Shown here one piece after another: positions 1-8,105 of a stretch of 64,000 bases of DNA; positions within the stretch are counted from its first letter, which is position 1, and every line of letters starts with the position of its first letter. This DNA comes from JAFGAV01 sp041479055 (GTDB taxonomy: Bacteria; Acidobacteriota; Aminicenantia; Aminicenantales; JAFGAV01), in assembly GCA_963702835.1 (NCBI GenBank), contig OY969762.1, positions 434,001-498,000 of the forward strand, in the 5' to 3' direction. The notes under the pieces are model-generated. The model was given only the letters and a program-made list of their open reading frames with translations. It made no database searches and was not told the origin of the DNA. The position numbers and the translations under genes are program-made.

Positions 1-421
1 TGTTGAGGGAGATCTCCTTCTCCAGGGCAACCAGGGCGCCGATCCGCCGTTGGGACATGTAGTCCACGGCCAGGAACAGCTCGGGCATCTTCTCCTGGAA
101 GGAGCGCAGGATCAGGGGACGGCGGAAGGTGCCCGAACCGAGGCCGGTCAGGAACCTGCGGATCTCCCCCTGGAACAGGACGATGATGGCGATGATGAGG
201 TAGGTGATGAAGTTCTTAATCAACCAGTGGGAAGCGACCAGATTGCCCCAACGGGTTAGGATGAACAGCAGGCCGACGATGCCCAGCCCGATGGCCATCT
301 GATAAGCGCGGGTGTCGCGGATAAGCCGGAAGAAAGAGTAAAGGATGAAGGACATGAGGAGGATATCCACCAGGTCGAGGAGCTTGGCATGGGACAAGGC
401 GTGAAGGATGTTAGCCAGCAT
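1..421 (-). CDS. cdaA: Diadenylate cyclase CdaA, N-terminal part
   Basis: N-terminal 140 residues of a membrane diadenylate cyclase, the enzyme that makes c-di-AMP from two ATP; the gene runs off the left edge. Three hydrophobic segments are visible at about residues 14-33, 41-57 and 67-84, followed by FQGEIRRFLTGLG and the beginning of the DisA_N domain. This is the CdaA/YbbP layout. The catalytic DGA and RHR motifs lie outside the window, so activity cannot be judged. The ATG at 421 overlaps the end of folP by 11 nt, which suggests translational coupling within an ftsH-folP-cdaA operon. A PgpH-type c-di-AMP phosphodiesterase is encoded at 45971-48457. Confidence 0.9.
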   Translation of the reverse strand, partial: MLANILHALSHAKLLDLVDILLMSFILYSFFRLIRDTRAYQMAIGLGIVGLLFILTRWGNLVASHWLIKNFITYLIIAIIVLFQGEIRRFLTGLGSGTFRRPLILRSFQEKMPELFLAVDYMSQRRIGALVALEKEISLN

Positions 422-1304
422 GTCGCGCCTCGCTCCGGCCGGGCCGGCTTGGCTCCACTTTTTCGGCCAGAACGGCTTCCGCCGTCCTCACCGCGCGCCA
501 AACGGCTTCCACATCATGAACGCGCAGGATATGGGCTCCCCGCGCCACGGCCAGGACCGCGGCGGCCAGGGTCCCTTCCAGGCGCTCCTCGGCCGGTAAG
601 TCAAGAATCGCGCCCAGGAAGGATTTCCGCGACGGCCCGACCATGATGGGCCGGCCGAGCTCAGCCAGGTCCGTCAACCTGTTGAGCAGGGTCAGGTTGT
701 CTTCCGGCCGTTTGCCGAAGCCGAGCCCCGGGTCAAGGATGGTGCGGTCGGCGCCCAGGCCGGCCGCCGCCGCCGCCGCTGTCCTCTCCGCCAGGAAAGA
801 GCGGACTTCGGCCAGGACGTCATCGTAGCGGGGCGCAGCCTGCATGGTCTTGGGCGTTCCCAGCATGTGCATCAGCACGACGGCCGCTCCGCTGGAGGCG
901 ACCCACTCTAAAAGGCCGGCGTCAAAGCGCAGGGCGGAAATGTCGTTGATGATATCGGCTCCGGCCTCGACCGCCGCCTGGGCCACCTCCCGCTTGGTTG
1001 TGTCCACGGACAGGAAGACATCGCTCTGGCGGCGAAGGCCGCTGATGACGGGCACGACCCGGAGCCTCTCTTCTGCGGCCGATACCGGGTCTGAGCCCGG
1101 CCGGCTGCTCTCCCCGCCGATGTCCAGGATATCCGCGCCCTGGCCGGCCAGCTCCATCCCCCGCGCTACGGCCCGCTCCGGGTCCGGAGTCCGGCTCCCC
1201 CCGTAGAATGAGTCCGGAGTGACATTGACCACGCCCATCAGCCAAGTCCTTTGGCCCAAGAGGTGGATCGAACCGCGCAGCCGGAGTGGGACTGTTCCTC
1301 TCAC
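411..1304 (-). CDS. folP: Dihydropteroate synthase
   Basis: Dihydropteroate synthase, 297 residues. It condenses p-aminobenzoate with dihydropterin pyrophosphate in cytosolic folate synthesis. The TIM-barrel signatures are all present: NVTPDSF at about residues 27-33, DIGGESSRPG, the D-T-T pterin-site segment (SVDTTK), NDIS, and the late GPSRKSFLG loop that binds pyrophosphate. Length is slightly above the usual 270-285 because of a C-terminal tail after the last barrel helix. The gene starts 12 nt downstream of the ftsH stop and overlaps cdaA at its 3' end, so it sits in the middle of a three-gene operon. No anomaly seen. Confidence 0.95.
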   Translation of the reverse strand: MRGTVPLRLRGSIHLLGQRTWLMGVVNVTPDSFYGGSRTPDPERAVARGMELAGQGADILDIGGESSRPGSDPVSAAEERLRVVPVISGLRRQSDVFLSVDTTKREVAQAAVEAGADIINDISALRFDAGLLEWVASSGAAVVLMHMLGTPKTMQAAPRYDDVLAEVRSFLAERTAAAAAAGLGADRTILDPGLGFGKRPEDNLTLLNRLTDLAELGRPIMVGPSRKSFLGAILDLPAEERLEGTLAAAVLAVARGAHILRVHDVEAVWRAVRTAEAVLAEKVEPSRPGRSEARHAG

Positions 1305-1316
1305 CTTTCCTGTTGG

Positions 1317-3200
1317 TCAGGCCTTGGTCAAGGCTGGGTCCTTGAGGGGCCTGGGCGTCCGCGGACTGTTATCCTTTTCTTTCTTGGCGGACACAGGCGC
1401 CGCCTTTTTGGGCTTGACGATGACGGAGATCTCCTCGGAGGAGAGAACCTCCTTCTCCAACAGGGCCTCGGAAATGAGGATGAGCTTGTCCTTGTTTTCT
1501 TCCAGTATTTTCTTGGTCCGATTGAAATTCCGGAGGATGATCTTCTTGACCTCCTCGTCGATCAGCTCCGAGGTTCGCTCGCTGAAGTTCCTGTTCATGG
1601 CCAGGTCGCGGCCGAGGAAGATGAGGTCGTCGCGCTCGCCGAAAGTCACGGGGCCCAGGTCGGACATGCCCCACTGGCAGACCATTTTGCGGGCGATGTC
1701 GGTGGCCCGCTCAAAGTCGTTGGCCGCGCCGGTGGTGGTTTTGTCCAGGATGAGGTTCTCCGCCACCCGGCCGGCCATCAGCACGGCCAGCTGCGCCTCC
1801 AGGTATTCCTGACTATGGGTGTAGCGGTCGTCGAGGGGGAGCTGCTGGGTGGTGCCCAGGGCCATGCCGCGGGGGATGATGGTCACTTTGTGAATGGGAT
1901 CGGCATCGGGCAGCAGGGAGGCTGCCAGGGCATGGCCCGCCTCATGGATAGCCGTGCTCTTCTTTTCCTCCTCGCTGATGATCATGCTCTTGCGCTCGAC
2001 GCCCATCAGGACCTTGTCTTTGGCGCTCTCCATGTTTTTCATGGTGACGTTATCCTGCTCTTGGCGGGCCGCTAGGAGGGCCGCCTCGTTGACTAGGTTG
2101 GCCAGGTCGGCGCCGGAAAACCCGGGCGTGGTACGGGCCAGCATGGAGAGGTCCACGTCGGGAGCCAGGGGGATGTGCTTGATGTGGACCTTGAAAATCT
2201 CCTCCCGGCCCTTGACGTCGGGCATGTTGACCACGATGCGGCGGTCAAAGCGGCCCGGCCTCAGGATGGCGCTGTCCAGGATGTCCGGGCGGTTGGTGGC
2301 GGCGATGAGGATGACGCCTTCGTTCGAGTCGAAGCCGTCCATCTCCACCAGGAGCTGGTTGAGGGTCTGCTCCCTCTCGTCGTGGCCGCCGCCCAGGCCG
2401 GCGCCCCTCTGCCGGCCCACGGCGTCGATTTCGTCGATGAAGATCAGGCAGGGCGCGTGCTTTTTGCCCTGCTCGAAAAGATCGCGCACCCGGGAGGCGC
2501 CCACTCCCACAAACATCTCCACGAAGTCCGAGCCGCTGATGGAGAAAAAGGGGACGTCCGCCTCGCCGGCCACGGCCCGGGCCAGGAGCGTTTTGCCCGT
2601 GCCCGGCGCGCCGACCAGCAGGACGCCCTTGGGGATACGGCCGCCCAGCCGCTGGAACTTCTGGGGGTCCTTGAGGAAGCCGATGATCTCCTGGAGCTCC
2701 TCCTTGGCCTCCTCCACCCCGGCCACGTCCTTAAAATTGATCTTTTTCTGCTGGGCTGAAAAAAGTTTAGCCCGGCTCTTGCCGAAGGACATGGCCTTGT
2801 TCCCGCCGGCCTGCATTTGCCTCATGAAGAAAATCCAGAAGATGACGAGCAGGATGATGGGAAACCAGGTGAACAGCATGGAAAGGATGGGGCTGCCCTT
2901 GGCATCCTTGACCATGATATTGACTTTATGACTGCGCAGGACCTTGACCAGGTCGGTGTACTGTTCCGGCAGCACGGTCTTGAAAGACGTGCTGTTGATG
3001 AGCTTGCCCTTAATCTGGTTGCCGCTAATCGTCACTTCGGTGACGTCCTGCTGGGTTTCCACATGGTCCAGGAACTCGCTGAAGGTCATCTCCGTCTGGG
3101 ATAGGTCCGGGTTCTGGAACAAGGTCCACAGGAAGATGATGAAGACTCCGGCGGCGATCCAGAAAATGACGCTGCGTATCGATTTAATGCGTTTGATCAT
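1317..3200 (-). CDS. ftsH: ATP-dependent zinc metalloprotease FtsH
   Basis: Membrane-anchored AAA+ protease that degrades misfolded membrane proteins and regulatory substrates; 627 residues from the chosen start. Transmembrane segments at about 11-26 and 106-126 flank a short periplasmic domain. Walker A GAPGTGKT is at 197-204, Walker B LIFIDEID at 252-259, the second region of homology ATNRPDILD follows at 301-309, and the zinc site HEAGH is at 419-423. An upstream ATG exists at 3221, but a strong promoter (-35 at 3251-3246, -10 at 3228-3223) predicts transcription starting near 3216. The ATG at 3200, preceded by GAGAG, is therefore preferred. First gene of ftsH-folP-cdaA. Confidence 0.95.
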   Translation of the reverse strand: MIKRIKSIRSVIFWIAAGVFIIFLWTLFQNPDLSQTEMTFSEFLDHVETQQDVTEVTISGNQIKGKLINSTSFKTVLPEQYTDLVKVLRSHKVNIMVKDAKGSPILSMLFTWFPIILLVIFWIFFMRQMQAGGNKAMSFGKSRAKLFSAQQKKINFKDVAGVEEAKEELQEIIGFLKDPQKFQRLGGRIPKGVLLVGAPGTGKTLLARAVAGEADVPFFSISGSDFVEMFVGVGASRVRDLFEQGKKHAPCLIFIDEIDAVGRQRGAGLGGGHDEREQTLNQLLVEMDGFDSNEGVILIAATNRPDILDSAILRPGRFDRRIVVNMPDVKGREEIFKVHIKHIPLAPDVDLSMLARTTPGFSGADLANLVNEAALLAARQEQDNVTMKNMESAKDKVLMGVERKSMIISEEEKKSTAIHEAGHALAASLLPDADPIHKVTIIPRGMALGTTQQLPLDDRYTHSQEYLEAQLAVLMAGRVAENLILDKTTTGAANDFERATDIARKMVCQWGMSDLGPVTFGERDDLIFLGRDLAMNRNFSERTSELIDEEVKKIILRNFNRTKKILEENKDKLILISEALLEKEVLSSEEISVIVKPKKAAPVSAKKEKDNSPRTPRPLKDPALTKA

Positions 3201-3222
3201 TGGCGTGCTCTCGGTGGACATT

Positions 3223-3251
3223 ATTCTAGCATGATTTAGGCGGTTTGTTAA
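3223..3251 (-). promoter_or_regulatory. Sigma70-type promoter of ftsH operon
   Basis: On the minus strand TTAACA (3251-3246) is followed after 17 nt by TAGAAT (3228-3223). Both match the vegetative consensus at 5 of 6 positions. The expected start near 3216 leaves about 16 nt of leader before the ATG at 3200. Seen by eye only. Confidence 0.65.
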
Positions 3252-3264
3252 GGGATGAGTTGAT

Positions 3265-3694
3265 AAGGCAGCATCTCCATTCACCGATGATCTTGCATTC
3301 AATAAGAAGAGGGGTCCTGTCACGGCCGACCTTTCCGGAGACACCAACCTTTGCCCCCCTTGTTTCACCAAGGGGGGCTAGAGGGGAATAAATAGGATAA
3401 TGAGAATTAGTAGGTGTCTCCGGCCATGCCAAGCTGCGCGCGGTCGGTATTGCCGGAGACGCCTTCTCTTTTTTTCATAATTTATTAACCCCTCCTTCCC
3501 CCCTGGGCAATCAGGGGGGAGATCGTGGGCGTCTCCGGAAAGGCCGGCCCCTCCGCCAGCCTCTCCGAAGACACCAACCTCTTGCCCCCTTGATTCCAAG
3601 GGGGTAGGGGGGATTAATATTTTTTCAAGCAAATCAAAAGGTGTCTTCGGCAGCCACCCCTCCCTACGATTCACACGATCGGAGATGCTTCCTC
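3265..3694. repeat. Intergenic repeat with terminal inverted repeats, copy 1
   Basis: A non-coding block that fills most of the 585-nt gap between ftsH and lemA. The left end AAGGCAGCATCTCC (3265-3278) is mirrored at the right end by GGAGATGCTTCCTC (3681-3694), with two or three mismatches. Its first 70 bp closely match 6384-6455, including CATTCAATAAGA, then GAGGGGTCCTGTCACGGC. Inside are repeated stem-forming C-run/G-run units followed by AGGGG..ATTAAT-like stretches (3350-3400, 3485-3530, 3580-3625). No reading frame is convincing. The structure resembles a non-autonomous, MITE-like element. Confidence 0.6.
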
Positions 3695-3705
3695 GGCTTA
3701 ACATA

Positions 3706-3736
3706 TTGTCAAATCGGCCATAGGATATGATACAAT
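3706..3736 (+). promoter_or_regulatory. Probable promoter of lemA operon
   Basis: TTGTCA at 3706-3711 is followed by an AT-rich stretch containing TATGAT (3726-3731) and TACAAT (3731-3736). The spacers, 14 and 19 nt, are not ideal. It lies immediately to the right of repeat copy 1 and about 50 nt before the lemA start. Confidence 0.45.
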
Positions 3737-3784
3737 CAGCCTGATTTCAGAAAGAACGCAGAGGCTGTCCATCGGAGGAGGGAA

Positions 3785-4366
3785 ATGAAAAAAACCGGAT
3801 GTCTGATGACTGCGGTCCTGGTCCTGGCCTTTGTCCTGATCGTGGGCGGCATCGTCTTCGTCAGCGGCTACAACAAAGCCGCCAAAATGGAGGAGCAGGT
3901 CAAAAGAGCCTGGGGCAACGTGGAGAACGTCCTGCAGCGCCGCTTCGACCTCATCCCCAACCTGGTCGAGACGGTTAAGGGGTATGCCAGCCATGAGGAG
4001 CGGGTCTTCACCGAGATCGCCGATGCCCGCCGAGCCTATCAGTCCGCTCAAACTCCCAAGGACAAGATCGCGGCCACCAATGTCATGGAGGGCGCCCTGA
4101 GCCGTCTGCTGGCCATCGTGGAAAACTATCCCAACCTGAAGGCCAACGAGAACTTCATGAAACTCCAGGATGAACTGGCCGGAACGGAGAACCGTATCGC
4201 CGTTGAGCGCAAGCGCTACAACGACGAGGCGGAGGTCTTCCGCAGCTACGCCCGGTCACTGATGGGCGGGATCTTCATCAGGGTCCGCGGCATCGACTGG
4301 CAGAAATATGAGTATTTCAAGGCCGCCGAAGGGGCCCAGACCGCTCCCCCGGTGAAGTTCAACTGA
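3785..4366 (+). CDS. lemA: LemA family protein
   Basis: LemA-family protein, 193 residues. Residues 5-28 form a single N-terminal membrane anchor. The rest is helical, with the family segments EQVKRAWGNVENVLQRR, DLIPNLVETVKGYASHE and ALSRLLAIVENYPNLKANE. It probably sits in the inner membrane with the helical bundle outside the cytoplasm. The biochemical role is not established. Start choice is supported by GGAGGAGGG just before the ATG. It is followed after 8 nt by two TPM-domain genes. The lemA plus TPM/YgcG arrangement is common in bacteria and points to one envelope-associated complex, but what that complex does is not known. Confidence 0.9.
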   Translation: MKKTGCLMTAVLVLAFVLIVGGIVFVSGYNKAAKMEEQVKRAWGNVENVLQRRFDLIPNLVETVKGYASHEERVFTEIADARRAYQSAQTPKDKIAATNVMEGALSRLLAIVENYPNLKANENFMKLQDELAGTENRIAVERKRYNDEAEVFRSYARSLMGGIFIRVRGIDWQKYEYFKAAEGAQTAPPVKFN

Positions 4367-4374
4367 GGCCGGCC

Positions 4375-5049
4375 GTGAGCAGGGTGAAGAAGCCGGCCTG
4401 GGCTGACTTGGAGAGGCTCACCTCGGCCACCCAGAAAGCCGAATCCCGGACCTCGGCCGAGATTGTCACCGTTATCGCCAGTCATTCCGGGGCCTACTCC
4501 GGCCAGGTGCTGCTGGTCTGTCTGGCTTTGCTGGCGGCCTATGCCCTGGCCTTTTTCCTGTTTCTGGGAGGCATCCACCGGCTGCTGGAGCGCTTTCTGT
4601 GGGAAGCCCGCGACATCCAGGTCTTGCTTGTTTTTTTCATCGGCCAGGCCGTCGTTTTTGGCTTAGCCTTCGGCCTGCTGAGCCTCGTCCCCGGGCTTCG
4701 CGCGCTGGCCGTATCGCGCAAGGACAAGCGGGCTCGTGTCCGGGAACGGGCCGAGTCGGCCTTCTTCCATCACAACATCACCGCTACCCGGGCCGGCAAC
4801 GGCCTGCTTATCTACGTCTCTCTTTTGGAGAGGCGGGTTGAGCTGCTGGTGGATTTTGGCATCGCCCAGAAAATCCGCCCCGCGGTCTGGCAGGAAATCG
4901 TGGACCGCATTCTTGAGGGGATCCGCGGCGGCCGCTTCCTGCCGGCCCTGGAGGCCGAGGTCCAACGCTGCGGCGATATCCTGTCCGGACCTTTTCCTCA
5001 TCGGCGCGACGATGTCAACGAGCTGCCCGACAGACCGATTGTGGAGTGA
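4375..5049 (+). CDS. TPM-domain membrane protein
   Basis: Membrane protein of 224 residues with a GTG start 8 nt after lemA. It resembles the TLP18.3/Psb32/MOLO-1 (TPM) fold seen in predicted membrane proteins next to lemA. The N-terminal part, with ATQKAESRTSAEIVTVI, matches the first strand and helix of TPM. Two hydrophobic helices lie at about 46-65 and 81-105. The remaining soluble part contains LLIYVSLLERRVELLVDFGIA, a typical TPM core sequence. This order (TPM start, two membrane helices, TPM remainder) is the usual one in the short companion of YgcG. Function unknown; phosphatase activity has been proposed for some plant TPM proteins but cannot be assumed here. Confidence 0.8.
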   Translation: MSRVKKPAWADLERLTSATQKAESRTSAEIVTVIASHSGAYSGQVLLVCLALLAAYALAFFLFLGGIHRLLERFLWEARDIQVLLVFFIGQAVVFGLAFGLLSLVPGLRALAVSRKDKRARVRERAESAFFHHNITATRAGNGLLIYVSLLERRVELLVDFGIAQKIRPAVWQEIVDRILEGIRGGRFLPALEAEVQRCGDILSGPFPHRRDDVNELPDRPIVE

Positions 5050-5052
5050 GCC

Positions 5053-5817
5053 ATGACTCAAGCCAGAGCAAAGATACGCGCCTTGATCGTCGTTTTTCTG
5101 CTGGCTGCCGGCCCCGTTTTCGCCCTGGAGGTGCCCGCTCTCAAGGGCAGGGTGAATGATTATGCCCAAGTCCTGACCGCCGAACAAGCGGCCGGTTTGG
5201 ACAACATCCTGGCCGGCATCGAATCCAGCACCACCGCCCAGTTTGCGCTCTTGACCATCCGCTCGCTTGAGGGAGAACCCCTGGAGGACTACGCCCTGCG
5301 AGTGGTTGAAGCCTGGAAGCTGGGGCAAAAGGGAGTGGACAACGGTCTTCTGATGCTGGTGGCCGTGGAGGACAGGGCTATCCGCATCGAGGTCGGCTAC
5401 GGCCTGGAGGGCACGCTGCCCGACGGCAAGTGCGGGACGATCATCCGCCAGGTGATCGTGCCCGAGTTCCGCAAGGGGAACTATTACGAGGGCATCTCCA
5501 GGGCCTTCCAGACCATGGGCCAGGCCATCGGCGGCGACCCCAGCCAGATCAAGTTGTTAGAGAGCCGGGAGGCAGAATCCGGTCACAAATCGGGTATGGG
5601 GTCCTTTTTCATCATGCTCATTCTCTTTTTCCTGGTGGCCAAAATCATCTCGCCCTGTCGCAAAGGCCGCTGGTACTCCAGTCGTCCGGGCGGCGGCTGG
5701 AGGTCATTCGGCACGGGGGGCTTTTCCAGCGGCAGTTCGTCCGGCGGTCTTGGCGGCGGCGGTTTCAGCGGGGGGGGCGGCGGCTTCGGCGGAGGCGGAG
5801 CTTCCGGCCACTGGTAA
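5053..5817 (+). CDS. YgcG-like TPM-domain protein with Gly-rich tail
   Basis: Secreted or membrane-bound TPM-domain protein, 254 residues. A signal peptide covers about residues 1-24. It is followed by the TPM domain, with VNDYAQVLTAEQAAGLD and the RIEVGYGLEGTLPDGKCG segment near 115-135. A second hydrophobic segment lies at about 178-197. The C-terminal 45 residues are almost wholly Gly/Ser with a terminal HW, as in YgcG proteins of many bacteria. It starts 3 nt after the preceding stop, so lemA and the two TPM genes are co-transcribed. The glycine-rich tail may be flexible or self-associating. The exact function is unknown. Confidence 0.85.
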   Translation: MTQARAKIRALIVVFLLAAGPVFALEVPALKGRVNDYAQVLTAEQAAGLDNILAGIESSTTAQFALLTIRSLEGEPLEDYALRVVEAWKLGQKGVDNGLLMLVAVEDRAIRIEVGYGLEGTLPDGKCGTIIRQVIVPEFRKGNYYEGISRAFQTMGQAIGGDPSQIKLLESREAESGHKSGMGSFFIMLILFFLVAKIISPCRKGRWYSSRPGGGWRSFGTGGFSSGSSSGGLGGGGFSGGGGGFGGGGASGHW

Positions 5818-5833
5818 GCGGCCGGCTCGCATC

Positions 5834-6385
5834 ATGCTCTTTAAGATTTTTTGGCTGTTCACCAAGGTCGCTCTTTTTTCCTGGGGGGGAGGGCCGGCCT
5901 CTCTAGCCCTTATGCAGCGTTTGAGCACGCAGGCGGGCTGGGTTTCGCCCGCTGAATTTGCCGATGCCGTAGCCCTCAGCAACGCCCTGCCCGGGCCGAT
6001 TGCTCCCCAGGTTTCGGCTTACATCGGGTACAAGCTGGCCGGGGTTCCGGGGGCCGTGGCCGGCGTCACGGGCACGGTCCTGCCGGCCACCCTGCTCATG
6101 CTGCTCATGATCGCCTTTTTCTTCAAGATAAAGGACAATCAGGCTGTGCGGGCCATGCTCACCGCCGTCCGGCCGGTAGTGGTCGGCTTCCTGCTGTGGA
6201 CGGCTTACGACATGGCCGCCGCGGTGCTCAACGCCAAGAAGATCGGTTGGAGTCCGGCCCTGCTCGGCGGCTGGGACAAGCTCGTTCTGGCCCTGGTGGC
6301 CTTCGCCCTCCTGTCCTTCACCCGCATCAACCCCATCCTGGTCATCCTGGCTGCGGCGGCCTTCGGGTTCATTGTTTATCGTTAA
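5834..6385 (+). CDS. Chromate transporter, single-domain (half-size)
   Basis: Inner-membrane protein of 183 residues in the CHR (chromate transporter) family. The N-terminal motif FSWGGGPASLALMQ and the later SNALPGPIAPQVSAYIGY correspond to the conserved CHR half-domain. Five or six hydrophobic segments follow. Full-length ChrA has two such halves. Short versions usually occur as adjacent pairs that work together, but no second half is encoded beside this one. Its substrate could be chromate, sulfate or another oxyanion; family membership alone does not decide. The ATG at 5834 is chosen because residues upstream of it are out of family. The stop codon overlaps the left end of repeat copy 2. 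Confidence 0.8.
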   Translation: MLFKIFWLFTKVALFSWGGGPASLALMQRLSTQAGWVSPAEFADAVALSNALPGPIAPQVSAYIGYKLAGVPGAVAGVTGTVLPATLLMLLMIAFFFKIKDNQAVRAMLTAVRPVVVGFLLWTAYDMAAAVLNAKKIGWSPALLGGWDKLVLALVAFALLSFTRINPILVILAAAAFGFIVYR

Positions 6386-6740
6386 GGCAGCATCTCCTAT
6401 TGTTTGATATATCATTCAATAAGAGGAGGGGTCCTGTCACGGCTCCTCCGACCTTTTAAGCCCCTTTGATTGACCAAGGGGGAAGGGGGATTAATAATTA
6501 CAATTGAAGTCTTCATTCTGGCTAAATCTCGCAAGGCTGCGCGTCCGGCCGGGGCCGGACGGGAGTTCCAAGGGGGTATGCCCCCTTGGTCGCAGGACGA
6601 AGTCCGAGAAGGGGAGGCAGGAAGCGAAGCGACCGTTGGAAGGGGGAAGGCGAAGCGCTTCCCCCTCCAAGGAGCAGGTGTGGGAGCCCCTCCGCCGTGC
6701 CACCCCTCCCCATGTGCTGTAAAGTTGGAGATGCAGCCTT
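6384..6740. repeat. Intergenic repeat with terminal inverted repeats, copy 2
   Basis: Second copy of the element at 3265-3694. The left end AAGGCAGCATCTCC (6384-6397) is mirrored by GGAGATGCAGCCTT (6727-6740) with a single mismatch over 14 bp. The first 70 bp match copy 1, and the CCAAGGGGGAAGGGGGATTAAT unit near 6473-6494 recurs in copy 1. The middle differs from copy 1 and is shorter. The element begins inside the stop codon of the chromate transporter gene and ends 14 nt before the ferredoxin promoter. It accounts for most of the 430-nt gap between these genes; no coding capacity is recognised. Confidence 0.65.
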
Positions 6741-6753
6741 TCGCTAAACAATA

Positions 6754-6781
6754 TTGAAAATTTGGGTAAAAAAGATATAAT
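6754..6781 (+). promoter_or_regulatory. Sigma70-type promoter of ferredoxin gene
   Basis: TTGAAA (6754-6759), a 16-nt spacer, then a perfect TATAAT (6776-6781), 35 nt before the ferredoxin ATG. It lies just outside the right end of repeat copy 2. Confidence 0.75.
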
Positions 6782-6815
6782 AAAACTTCGTTTTTTTGCT
6801 TGAAGGAGGTCAGTT

Positions 6816-7064
6816 ATGGCTTATATGATCACCGAGGAATGCATCAACTGCGGCGCTTGCGAGCCGGATTGCCCAAACCAGGCCATTTCCGCAGGCGATG
6901 CGCTGTACATCATCGACCCTAACCGGTGCACCGAGTGCGTGGGCCATTTCGAGAAATCCAAATGCGCCGAGGTCTGCCCGGTAGATTGCTGCGTCCCCGA
7001 CCCGAACCATAAGGAGACCAAAGAACAGTTGATGGCCAGGTACAAGAAGCTGACCCAAAGTTGA
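6816..7064 (+). CDS. 2[4Fe-4S] ferredoxin, Alvin type
   Basis: Small cytosolic electron carrier of 82 residues with two [4Fe-4S] clusters. Cluster motif I is C9-x2-C12-x2-C15-x3-C19. Motif II is C38-x2-C41-x8-C50-x3-C54; the eight-residue spacer and the C-terminal helix are typical of the Allochromatium vinosum (YfhL-like) subgroup. AAGGAGG precedes the ATG at good distance. It is a single-gene unit with its own promoter and terminator. It could donate or accept electrons for the 2-oxoacid:ferredoxin oxidoreductase encoded at 15789-18703, but that pairing is inference. Confidence 0.93.
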   Translation: MAYMITEECINCGACEPDCPNQAISAGDALYIIDPNRCTECVGHFEKSKCAEVCPVDCCVPDPNHKETKEQLMARYKKLTQS

Positions 7065-7093
7065 GATTAGGCCGAACGATATTTTTGACAAGG

Positions 7094-7122
7094 AGGAGTG
7101 AGGCTTTCACTCCTATTTTTTT
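7094..7122 (+). terminator. Rho-independent terminator after ferredoxin
   Basis: A perfect 8-bp stem, AGGAGTGA (7094-7101) with TCACTCCT (7107-7114), encloses a 5-nt loop. After one A it is followed by seven T residues (7116-7122). It lies 30 nt after the ferredoxin stop. The AAGGAGG in the stem's left arm looks like a ribosome binding site but has no start codon at a usable distance. Confidence 0.8.
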
Positions 7123-7130
7123 ATCATCCC

Positions 7131-8105
7131 ATGAACGGCAGCCCTGACGGCGGTGAACAGGTCCCCCAGGCCGCGCCCCCCGCGGTCCGGAAGGAATCGT
7201 TCTTCGCCAAGAAACGGCCTTGGCTGAACGCCCTTCTCTTCATCCTAACCATAGCCTCGGTCTATTTCGTCGGATTGTCCCAGAGCGCCGCCTACGTCTT
7301 GGTCGCCAGGGGAGGCCCCCGGGCCAACTTGTCATTAACCCCCTCCATTCTGGGAGACCCGCAGGTGCAGAAGCTGACCCTGGTCTATGCCGTCGTCCTC
7401 CTGACTATCCTGCTGGGACACGAGCTCGGCCATTACCTGGCCTGTCGCTTCTACGGCATCGACGCCACCCTGCCCTATTTCCTGCCCTTTCCCAACCTCA
7501 TCGGGACCCTGGGCGCTTTCATCAAGATCCGCTCTCCGATCCGCCGCAAGCAGGAGCTGTTCGACATCGGCGTGGCCGGGCCGCTCAGCGGGTTCCTCCT
7601 GGCTCTTCCGGCCATGGCCTACGGCCTGTCCCTGTCCGGCTTAAGCGTGGAGATGACGGGAGAAGGCTGGCTGAGCCTGGGCGACCCTCTGCTGCTGAAA
7701 CTGCTGGCCCGTCTCTTTATCCCCAATGCCTCTTCCGGCTATATCCTTCATCCTTTGGCTTTTGCCGGATGGGTGGGCGCCCTAGTCACCTCCTTCAATC
7801 TGTTTCCCATCGGCCAGCTTGACGGCGGCCATGTGGTCTATGCCCTGTTCGGCTCCCGGTCCAAAATCATAGCCCGATTGGCCCTGGTTGGGTTCGTGGT
7901 GCTGGGCGTTTTCTTCTGGGTAGGATGGTTCGTTTGGGCCGTTATCATCCTGTTGGTGGGGCTCAAGCACCCGCCCATCTGGGATGAGCAGGCGCCGCTG
8001 TCCCTAGTTCGAAAGGTCTTGGCCGGAGTGGTGGTCCTGATCTTCATCTTGGCCTTTATCCCCGACCCCATTAAAGGGTTCAGCCTGCTGGACCTTATCC
8101 GCTGA
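7131..8105 (+). CDS. Site-2 protease family (M50) membrane metalloprotease
   Basis: Integral-membrane zinc protease of 324 residues. HELGH at residues 97-101 supplies two zinc ligands and the catalytic glutamate. NLFPIGQLDGGH at 223-234 supplies the third ligand in the NxxPxxxLDGG motif of the M50 family. About six or seven hydrophobic helices surround these motifs. No PDZ domain is present, as in the EGY1/SpoIVFB-like branch. A GTG at 7098 lies in the same frame but inside the terminator stem, so the ATG at 7131 is preferred, although no ribosome binding site is obvious. The substrate is unknown. Confidence 0.85.
   Translation: MNGSPDGGEQVPQAAPPAVRKESFFAKKRPWLNALLFILTIASVYFVGLSQSAAYVLVARGGPRANLSLTPSILGDPQVQKLTLVYAVVLLTILLGHELGHYLACRFYGIDATLPYFLPFPNLIGTLGAFIKIRSPIRRKQELFDIGVAGPLSGFLLALPAMAYGLSLSGLSVEMTGEGWLSLGDPLLLKLLARLFIPNASSGYILHPLAFAGWVGALVTSFNLFPIGQLDGGHVVYALFGSRSKIIARLALVGFVVLGVFFWVGWFVWAVIILLVGLKHPPIWDEQAPLSLVRKVLAGVVVLIFILAFIPDPIKGFSLLDLIR

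Noticed and set aside
7091..7100. Ribosome binding site AAGGAGG with GTG start at 7098 for the M50 protease
   Set aside because: Spacing is about 1 nt and the sequence forms the left arm of a terminator stem, so translation from 7098 is unlikely.
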